Positions 62,601 through 64,000 of a stretch of DNA of 64,000 nucleotides are shown in pieces. Every line of letters starts with the position of its first letter. The first letter of the stretch is position 1. Made by a program: the position numbers and the translations under genes. The notes below the pieces were generated by a model. That model was not told the origin of the DNA. It did no database searches and was given only the letters and a program-made list of their open reading frames with translations. The stretch comes from Schistosoma haematobium (taxonomy: Eukaryota > Platyhelminthes > Trematoda > Strigeidida > Schistosomatidae): NCBI RefSeq assembly GCF_000699445.3, contig NC_067197.1, positions 11,042,152 to 11,106,151 of the forward strand, in the 5' to 3' direction.

Positions 62601-64000
62601 ATCGTACAGGTAAAAAGGTATGTTAGTCATTTTATACTCTTTGTAGAGTTCCAACATTTGTGAAAGTTTTATTTAGCATAAGGAGTTCTTTGTGAAATCA
62701 TAACCTCAAATTATTTTGTCATACTAGTCGAAATCAACTCAATATTTGGAATTTTTGACAGTAATATTATGATCTGTTGATTTATTATTATTATCTCTGA
62801 TATTTTCTACTCTTTAAAATAATGAACTACTTTTATCGTTACTACAAATCTTTGCTCCACAAATCAAATTTTAAGATATTGTACATTGTTTTGGTTTCGT
62901 AATCCAGGTACATTTCCTTCATTCGAACGTAAATTTTATATTATAGATTATGATCAGGTTTTTCTTCATTTTTTTTCTCAGAGGAAAATCCGTAAACCAC
63001 CGTCAGGTTATGTTTTATACGCTGGTGAAATTAGAAAGAAGTTATTACAAGAACGACCTGATGCTCCATTCGGCGAAATATCTCGTGAAGTTGGTCTTCT
63101 GGTGAGTGGTTGTGTTAAACCTATCAATACTGTTTTCGTGCTTAACTTCTGACTCTTATTGTACATCAAAATAGCTTACAAACATGTTATTTTGATATCC
63201 TAACATCGACATAAATGACCTGAAAGGTTTCATGATGTTTTTAAATGCTATCAAAACTGTCGAAACACTTTAAAAATGATCTTTATCTTTGGTTTATTTT
63301 GAATTGTGCCCTATGACAAACTATCCACACTTTATGACGGTGACTAGACTTACACATAGTTTCTTCTGAATTGTCTTGCGTATTTTTAGTAATTTCTAAA
63401 TGTGTGTCGCTTTAACTATGTATACATTAAATGTAATTTTGTATTTCTGTTTTTATTTCTTGTCCATTGTTCGGAATACATGCATTATGTCAATCCATGA
63501 ACGTTAGCACCAATTATTGTGTCACTGCAACACATCGCATCCTTGTACATTTACTTTCCATGCTAATTTTTCTGTTATAGTTCTGAAATAAGCCAATATT
63601 AGTACCAGATAGTAGCGAAATATGGTCTCTTAGTTTTCATTTACATTTTGGAGATTCTCATATTTGCGAAAATCGACATATACATACAACGCAGTGTGTG
63701 TATATAGAGTATTTCAAGGTACCACTAACCGAGTAAAGTTTAGTGTTCGATATCTCATCTCTAATCTTTAAGCAAATAAGGTCATCAATCTCAGTTAAAT
63801 TATATTTTTCTTATTTTATAATTATGTAGTGGCGTCAAATGCCCACTGCTCAACGTGATTTATATGAACAAAAGGCGCATCTAATTAGACAACATATGGC
63901 TGAAGAAGAAATGCAAATGAAAGCCAGAGAACAAGAACAAGTTCAACTTCATATTCAACAGCAAATAGCTGCTACATGTATTTCATCACATAACATTAGT
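30847..64000 (+). CDS. PBRM1: Polybromo (PBRM1/BAF180-like), 26 exons, 3' end outside window
   Basis: Chromatin-targeting subunit of the PBAF form of SWI/SNF; nuclear, reads acetylated histone tails. Exons: 30847-30966, 34993-35087, 38214-38485, 38628-38689, 39886-40086, 41468-41635, 41851-41936, 42089-42556, 42657-42726, 43303-43467, 44052-44264, 44401-44529, 46415-46614, 48032-48404, 48494-49162, 49502-49903, 51693-51767, 55782-55943, 56328-56415, 57796-57877, 58760-58938, 59746-59843, 61389-61463, 62228-62617, 62982-63101, 63830-64000. All junctions are GT/AG and keep one frame for 1711 codons. Domains: bromodomains at about 41-142, 218-316, 456-560, 623-726 and 783-888, a degenerate sixth at about 911-1026, BAH at about 1107-1250 and 1333-1455, HMG box at about 1618-1690. 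This order is diagnostic of polybromo. Exon ends were chosen by eye; the start is the first ATG that opens into the bromodomain frame, so exon 1 is least certain. Confidence 0.93.
31060..31322 (-). mobile_element. RTE-clade 3' end, extra copy
   Basis: Matches the 3'-most part of the RTE element that begins again at 31325: the block GAGG..CATA..CCGC.CACCAGC...CATC is repeated. Two 3' ends therefore lie side by side in intron 1 of polybromo. Confidence 0.7.
31446..32066 (-). pseudogene. RTE reverse transcriptase C-terminal part
   Basis: 206 codons open: [96 protein letters not shown]. These are the thumb and connection segments that follow the FADD box. The frame continues from the FADD segment just upstream. 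No downstream catalytic domain is expected. Confidence 0.9.
33570..33929 (-). pseudogene. RTE endonuclease part
   Basis: 119 codons: [27 protein letters not shown] (the GDFN-type motif has become RDLN), [13 protein letters not shown] (the SxDHI motif). Part of an APE-like endonuclease whose N-terminal strand lies upstream in another frame. Confidence 0.8.
34086..34992. other. Rest of polybromo intron 1
   Basis: 34515-34552 shares about 40 bases with repeat R2 (CTTTCCCCACTCTCGG through GGGGGCA). The rest, including frames at 34376-34645, is unassigned. Confidence 0.4.
34993..35087 (+). CDS. PBRM1: polybromo exon 2, first half of bromodomain 1
   Basis: Residues 41-72. Helix Z of bromodomain 1 followed by the ZA-loop motif [10 protein letters not shown], typical of polybromo. 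Acceptor CTCTAG before 34993, donor GTAAAT after 35087 (phase 2). Confidence 0.9.
35663..35728 (+). mobile_element. Small fragment of the RTE-like 3' tail family
   Basis: Matches 60628-60692: AGTAG..CAGTGAGGT.AGACG.AGGGTA.TTGGTAA...AATC.GTTGAT. About 65 bases in polybromo intron 2. Confidence 0.6.
35986..36021. repeat. (TA)n microsatellite
   Basis: Perfect TA repeat of about 36 bases in polybromo intron 2. Confidence 0.95.
36396..36856 (-). mobile_element. 5'-truncated RTE-clade copy, antisense in intron 2
   Basis: Same 3' end as 31325-34085, finishing in a (TTAC)n tract at 36396-36413. Minus strand encodes [59 protein letters not shown]. Truncated near 36856. Confidence 0.88.
36857..38213. 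other. Rest of polybromo intron 2
   Basis: AT-rich, no repeat or RNA recognised. Confidence 0.4.
38214..38485 (+). CDS. PBRM1: polybromo exon 3, rest of bromodomain 1
   Basis: Residues 72-163. [15 protein letters not shown] is the conserved ZA/A-helix signature. The BC-loop anchor position, usually Asn, is Tyr120 (NTKAFY), as in bromodomain 1 of animal polybromo. A Ser/Thr-rich tail follows. Acceptor ATATAG, donor GTACGT. Confidence 0.93.
38628..38689 (+). CDS. PBRM1: polybromo exon 4, basic/acidic linker
   Basis: Residues 163-183. Short linker with an Arg-rich then Glu-rich stretch (RRATRRR, then EERDEEE). Acceptor TTTTAG, donor GTCTGT; it keeps the frame between exons 3 and 5, which is the main support. 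Confidence 0.78.
38690..39885. other. Polybromo intron 4
   Basis: 1.2 kb of AT-rich sequence; nothing recognised. Confidence 0.45.
39886..40086 (+). CDS. PBRM1: polybromo exon 5, start of bromodomain 2
   Basis: Residues 184-250. Ser/Thr-rich linker, then helix Z of bromodomain 2 (from about residue 218) ending in the motif FTHLPSRE. Acceptor TTAAG, donor GTTGGT. Confidence 0.9.
40460..40822 (+). mobile_element. 5'-truncated RTE-like 3' tail, sense in intron 5
   Basis: Begins inside the coding tail ([38 protein letters not shown]) and runs through the same 3'UTR as the copy at 60960-61204 to a short TGAC-type end. The frame is broken early. Confidence 0.85.
40858..41350 (+). repeat. Dispersed repeat R2, longest copy
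   Basis: About 490 bases, much richer in GC than the surrounding intron. The second half (41080-41350) also occurs at 19545-19825. Open frames on both strands (91 and 118 codons) match no family I know. Confidence 0.7.
41468..41635 (+). CDS. PBRM1: polybromo exon 6, core of bromodomain 2
   Basis: Residues 251-306. [14 protein letters not shown] signature, then NAKTFNEP with the acetyl-lysine anchoring Asn at 298. Acceptor TTTCAG, donor GTTGGT. Confidence 0.95.
41851..41936 (+). CDS. PBRM1: polybromo exon 7, end of bromodomain 2
   Basis: Residues 307-335. C-terminal helix of bromodomain 2 (DAATLARIL) and a basic linker. Acceptor CTTCAG, donor GTAAGT (phase 2). Confidence 0.9.
42089..42556 (+). 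CDS. PBRM1: polybromo exon 8, linker with AT-hook-like motif and start of bromodomain 3
   Basis: Residues 335-491. An acidic then Ser-rich linker holds KRKRGRPRR at residues 402-410, which matches the AT-hook consensus (GRP core flanked by basic residues). Helix Z of bromodomain 3 starts at about 456 and runs into FFRLPSR. Acceptor TTTAAG, donor GTGTGT. The AT-hook call is by motif only. Confidence 0.92.
42657..42726 (+). CDS. PBRM1: polybromo exon 9, bromodomain 3
   Basis: Residues 491-514. [14 protein letters not shown] signature and helix A of bromodomain 3. Acceptor TTTCAG, donor GTAATT (phase 0). Confidence 0.93.
42815..42965 (-). mobile_element. tRNA-headed SINE, decayed, antisense in intron 9
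   Basis: Minus strand: A-box-like AGTTTAGAGGTTAAG at 42921-42940, B-box-like GGTTTGATCCC at 42883-42893. The ribozyme part is barely recognisable. Confidence 0.6.
43303..43467 (+). CDS. PBRM1: polybromo exon 10, end of bromodomain 3
   Basis: Residues 515-569. Helices B and C with FNNAQQYN; the anchoring Asn is 539. Acceptor TTTTCAG, donor GTAAGT. Confidence 0.94.
44052..44264 (+). CDS. PBRM1: polybromo exon 11, linker and start of bromodomain 4
   Basis: Residues 570-640. Low-complexity Asn/Ser/Pro linker, then helix Z of bromodomain 4 from about 623. Acceptor TTCGTAG, donor GTAAGT. Confidence 0.9.
44401..44529 (+). CDS. PBRM1: polybromo exon 12, bromodomain 4
   Basis: Residues 641-683. [14 protein letters not shown] and VISNPIDL are the ZA-loop and A-helix signatures. 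Acceptor AATTAG, donor GTAAGC. Confidence 0.94.
44530..45009. other. First part of polybromo intron 12
   Basis: AT-rich; nothing recognised. Confidence 0.35.
45010..45290 (-). pseudogene. Penelope-like element fragment, GIY-YIG endonuclease
   Basis: Minus-strand frame of 92 codons: [32 protein letters not shown], then [17 protein letters not shown]. The YIG start, the AHMMGTGH segment and a Glu followed by I..QKSN fit the GIY-YIG nuclease at the C-terminus of Penelope-like retroelements. The upstream reverse transcriptase is not present here. A free-standing GIY-YIG pseudogene is the alternative. Confidence 0.6.
45754..46221 (+). mobile_element. Possible solo LTR in intron 12
   Basis: Starts TGTTGGGGGTTC and ends ..TTCCAACA, so the ends form the short TG..CA inverted repeat of LTRs. 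TATATATACG lies at about 45963. No matching second LTR and no target-site duplication were seen, so this is tentative. Confidence 0.3.
46415..46614 (+). CDS. PBRM1: polybromo exon 13, end of bromodomain 4
   Basis: Residues 684-750. [12 protein letters not shown] carries the anchoring Asn at 705. Acceptor TCTCAG at 46411-46414, donor GTGAGT. The open frame runs upstream of the acceptor, but that part does not fit a bromodomain and is taken as intron. Confidence 0.93.
46980..47094 (+). repeat. Short element with (AAT)n tail
   Basis: About 60 bases (from TGTGCTGGGAATT to ..GTGCTATT) closely match 52079-52132. Both are followed by AAT repeats (47037-47094 here, slightly interrupted). They look like 3' ends of one retroelement family. 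Confidence 0.65.
47095..48031. other. Rest of polybromo intron 13
   Basis: AT-rich; short frames at 47122-47430 match nothing known. Confidence 0.35.
48032..48404 (+). CDS. PBRM1: polybromo exon 14, bromodomain 5
   Basis: Residues 750-874. Contains most of bromodomain 5 in one exon: [21 protein letters not shown], and [12 protein letters not shown] with anchoring Asn866. Acceptor AATTTAG, donor GTGAGC. Confidence 0.95.
48494..49162 (+). CDS. PBRM1: polybromo exon 15, degenerate bromodomain 6
   Basis: Residues 875-1097. End of bromodomain 5, then at about 911-1026 a helix-rich segment in the position of bromodomain 6. It keeps a D-x-x-GR turn (927-932) but lacks the PxYY-type ZA signature and the anchoring Asn ([10 protein letters not shown], about 983-992). 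The following VRLRDELC and LYSPALSYT segments match the polybromo bromodomain 6-to-BAH linker. Donor GTATGC. Confidence 0.93.
49502..49903 (+). CDS. PBRM1: polybromo exon 16, BAH domain 1
   Basis: Residues 1098-1231. [11 protein letters not shown] is the start of the first BAH domain. A basic, charged insertion (about 1135-1165) interrupts the core, which resumes at [14 protein letters not shown] and [11 protein letters not shown]. Acceptor TTTAAG, donor GTTAGT. Confidence 0.94.
50075..50655 (+). mobile_element. 5'-truncated RTE-like 3' tail, sense in intron 16
   Basis: Encodes an uninterrupted tail to its natural stop at about 50421: [61 protein letters not shown]. The 3'UTR follows and ends in TGAC repeats (about 50637-50652). 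Confidence 0.87.
50880..50975 (-). mobile_element. Possible tRNA-headed SINE remnant
   Basis: Minus strand shows A-box-like GGTGGCTCAACAGTTAAGG and further tRNA-like spacing, without a clear B box or ribozyme. Confidence 0.3.
51290..51420 (-). mobile_element. SM-alpha-like SINE fragment with decayed hammerhead
   Basis: The minus-strand ribozyme region at 51345-51395 reads TTGACGAG..AATAAGACGAAATGCGCGTC then CTGGATTCC. The cleavage side and GAAA are intact, but core C3 is T and stem II is weakened, so it should be inactive. Confidence 0.8.
51693..51767 (+). CDS. PBRM1: polybromo exon 17, end of BAH domain 1
   Basis: Residues 1232-1256. [12 protein letters not shown] closes BAH domain 1 as in other polybromo proteins. 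Acceptor TTTTAG, donor GTAGGT. A 4-kb intron full of retroelements follows. Confidence 0.9.
51850..52190 (+). repeat. Element with (AAT)n tail, second copy
   Basis: 52079-52132 matches 46990-47036. A perfect (AAT)n tract follows at about 52132-52190. The 200 bases upstream may belong to the same element, but only the last 60 can be compared. Confidence 0.65.
52830..55130 (+). mobile_element. RTE-like retrotransposon, sense in intron 17, decayed
   Basis: Plus strand, from the end of the endonuclease to the end of the reverse transcriptase: [30 protein letters not shown] (endonuclease end), [95 protein letters not shown] (in place of a YADD box), [26 protein letters not shown]. At least five frame breaks. 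The reverse transcriptase part 54376-54745 is nearly identical to 22191-22602. Confidence 0.9.
55238..55292. repeat. (ATT)n microsatellite
   Basis: Uninterrupted ATT repeat of about 55 bases in polybromo intron 17. Confidence 0.95.
55782..55943 (+). CDS. PBRM1: polybromo exon 18, linker between BAH domains
   Basis: Residues 1257-1310. Pro-rich linker between the two BAH domains. Acceptor TTTATAG, donor GTAAGT; 54 codons in phase 0. Confidence 0.85.
56328..56415 (+). CDS. PBRM1: polybromo exon 19, start of BAH domain 2
   Basis: Residues 1311-1340. [15 protein letters not shown] leads into the second BAH domain. Acceptor GCAATAG, donor GTAAGT (phase 1). Confidence 0.9.
56487..56532. repeat. 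(TA)n microsatellite
   Basis: Perfect TA repeat of about 45 bases in intron 19. Confidence 0.95.
56830..57700. repeat. Unclassified GC-richer block in intron 19
   Basis: Its base composition is unlike the surrounding intron. Contains CCATACCATGGAAGGACAC, GAGGTCGTTCGCACACGACC (an imperfect inverted repeat) and a 109-codon minus-strand frame (57353-57682) with no domain that I recognise. Most likely a mobile element, but no second copy is in this window. Confidence 0.45.
57796..57877 (+). CDS. PBRM1: polybromo exon 20, BAH domain 2
   Basis: Residues 1340-1367. GDFLYVPS is the conserved BAH opening strand, and IVRVDKLWK is the second. Acceptor ATAAAG, donor GTAAGT (phase 2). Confidence 0.9.
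57878..58759. other. Polybromo intron 20
   Basis: AT-rich, about 880 bases, nothing recognised. Confidence 0.4.
58760..58938 (+). CDS. PBRM1: polybromo exon 21, BAH domain 2
   Basis: Residues 1367-1427. [22 protein letters not shown] is the tryptophan/proline-rich BAH core; [13 protein letters not shown] follows. Acceptor TTTCAG, donor GTAATT. Confidence 0.93.
59455..59693 (+). mobile_element. tRNA-headed SINE with decayed hammerhead and (ATT)n tail
   Basis: Plus strand: A-box-like TTGATGGTCTAAAAGTAAGG (59459-59478), B box GGTTCGAGATC (59505-59515), hammerhead-like CTGCTGAGCTG..ACGAAGTGG at about 59530-59565 with both core strands damaged, then a tail of ATT repeats at 59645-59693. In intron 21, sense. 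Confidence 0.7.
59746..59843 (+). CDS. PBRM1: polybromo exon 22, end of BAH domain 2
   Basis: Residues 1427-1459. [13 protein letters not shown] closes BAH domain 2, followed by a Lys-rich segment. Acceptor TTTTAG, donor GTAAGT. Confidence 0.9.
60225..60365 (-). mobile_element. tRNA-headed SINE, antisense in intron 22
   Basis: Minus strand: A box TGGCTAAGTGATAA (60338-60352), B box GGGTCGAATCTG (about 60297-60308). No ribozyme part recognisable. Confidence 0.6.
60625..61204 (+). mobile_element. 5'-truncated RTE-like 3' tail, sense in intron 22
   Basis: [61 protein letters not shown], then a premature TGA at about 60946. The 3'UTR ends in TGAC repeats (61188-61204). Longest tail copy of this family in the window. 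Confidence 0.88.
61389..61463 (+). CDS. PBRM1: polybromo exon 23
   Basis: Residues 1460-1484. [12 protein letters not shown] resembles the post-BAH segment of polybromo. Acceptor GCTTAG, donor GTAAGT. The intron after it contains the hammerhead SINE. Confidence 0.85.
61615..61800 (+). mobile_element. SM-alpha-like SINE with intact hammerhead, sense in intron 23
   Basis: tRNA-like head with B box GTTCGAGTCCC at 61664-61674, followed by the hammerhead at 61708-61750 and a short 3' region. Lies 150 bases downstream of exon 23. Confidence 0.82.
61708..61750 (+). ncRNA. Hammerhead ribozyme (schistosome SM-alpha type)
   Basis: Self-cleaving RNA motif. Stem I: 61708-61712 pairs with 61746-61750 (5 bp). 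Core CTGACGA at 61713-61719 (position 7 is C; this position tolerates any base). Stem II: 61720-61723 with 61730-61733, loop CAAATA. Core GAAA at 61734-61737. Stem III: 61737-61739 with 61742-61744 across a 2-base loop, short as is usual for this family. The GTC triplet is at 61743-61745, so cleavage would follow 61745. All conserved core bases are present. Confidence 0.88.
62228..62617 (+). CDS. PBRM1: polybromo exon 24, low-complexity linker
   Basis: Residues 1485-1614. Ala/Ser/Thr/Pro/Asn-rich, without a recognisable fold, between BAH domain 2 and the HMG box. Acceptor CTATAG, donor GTATGT; 130 codons open in the right frame. Confidence 0.85.
62982..63101 (+). CDS. PBRM1: polybromo exon 25, HMG box first half
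   Basis: Residues 1615-1654. [15 protein letters not shown] is the N-terminal arm and helix 1 of an HMG box, then [11 protein letters not shown] (helix 2). Acceptor TCTCAG, donor GTGAGT. Confidence 0.94.
63830..64000 (+). CDS. PBRM1: polybromo exon 26 (cut by window end), HMG box second half
   Basis: Residues 1655-1711. [16 protein letters not shown] completes the HMG box with its conserved Trp and Tyr. A Gln/Glu-rich probable coiled coil follows. No donor or stop is seen before the window ends. Confidence 0.92.

Overview
This is eukaryotic, AT-rich, intron-rich DNA full of non-LTR retrotransposons, almost certainly from a blood fluke (genus Schistosoma or a close relative). Three things point there: fragments of CR1-like and RTE-like reverse transcriptases of the schistosome type, tRNA-headed SINEs that carry a hammerhead ribozyme (the SM-alpha type first described in Schistosoma), and host proteins with animal domain architectures. 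The species cannot be fixed from the window alone.

Only two host genes can be supported. (1) On the minus strand at 17848-18954 there is a single-exon, intact gene for threonine aspartase 1 (TASP1), an Ntn-hydrolase protease, with its Asp-Thr autocleavage site at residues 197/198. (2) On the plus strand from 30847 to beyond the right edge lies polybromo (PBRM1/BAF180), the PBAF subunit of SWI/SNF chromatin remodellers. I could join 26 exons in one continuous frame (1711 codons to the window end). They encode five recognisable bromodomains, a degenerate sixth, two BAH domains and an HMG box. An AT-hook-like motif sits between bromodomains 2 and 3.

Layout. 1-9.7 kb: retroelement graveyard (RTE-like 3' tail, SINE, an almost full-length but dead CR1-like element, a second CR1-like RT with an intact YADD box). 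9.7-17.8 kb: AT-rich DNA with no supported gene. 17.8-19.0 kb: TASP1. 19.5-24.4 kb: nested repeats, including two CR1-like copies pointing away from each other around an RTE-like fragment. 24.4-30.8 kb: decayed repeats and gene-poor DNA. 30.8-64 kb: polybromo, with introns carrying an antisense RTE element, a Penelope-like GIY-YIG fragment, a sense RTE-like element, several 3' tails of one RTE-like family, SINEs, and a SINE hammerhead whose catalytic core looks intact.

The two host genes both act in the nucleus (TASP1 processes transcription and chromatin regulators in other animals), but nothing here shows that they work together. The most unusual signal is the structurally complete hammerhead ribozyme in sense orientation inside a polybromo intron, with decayed relatives in the same window.
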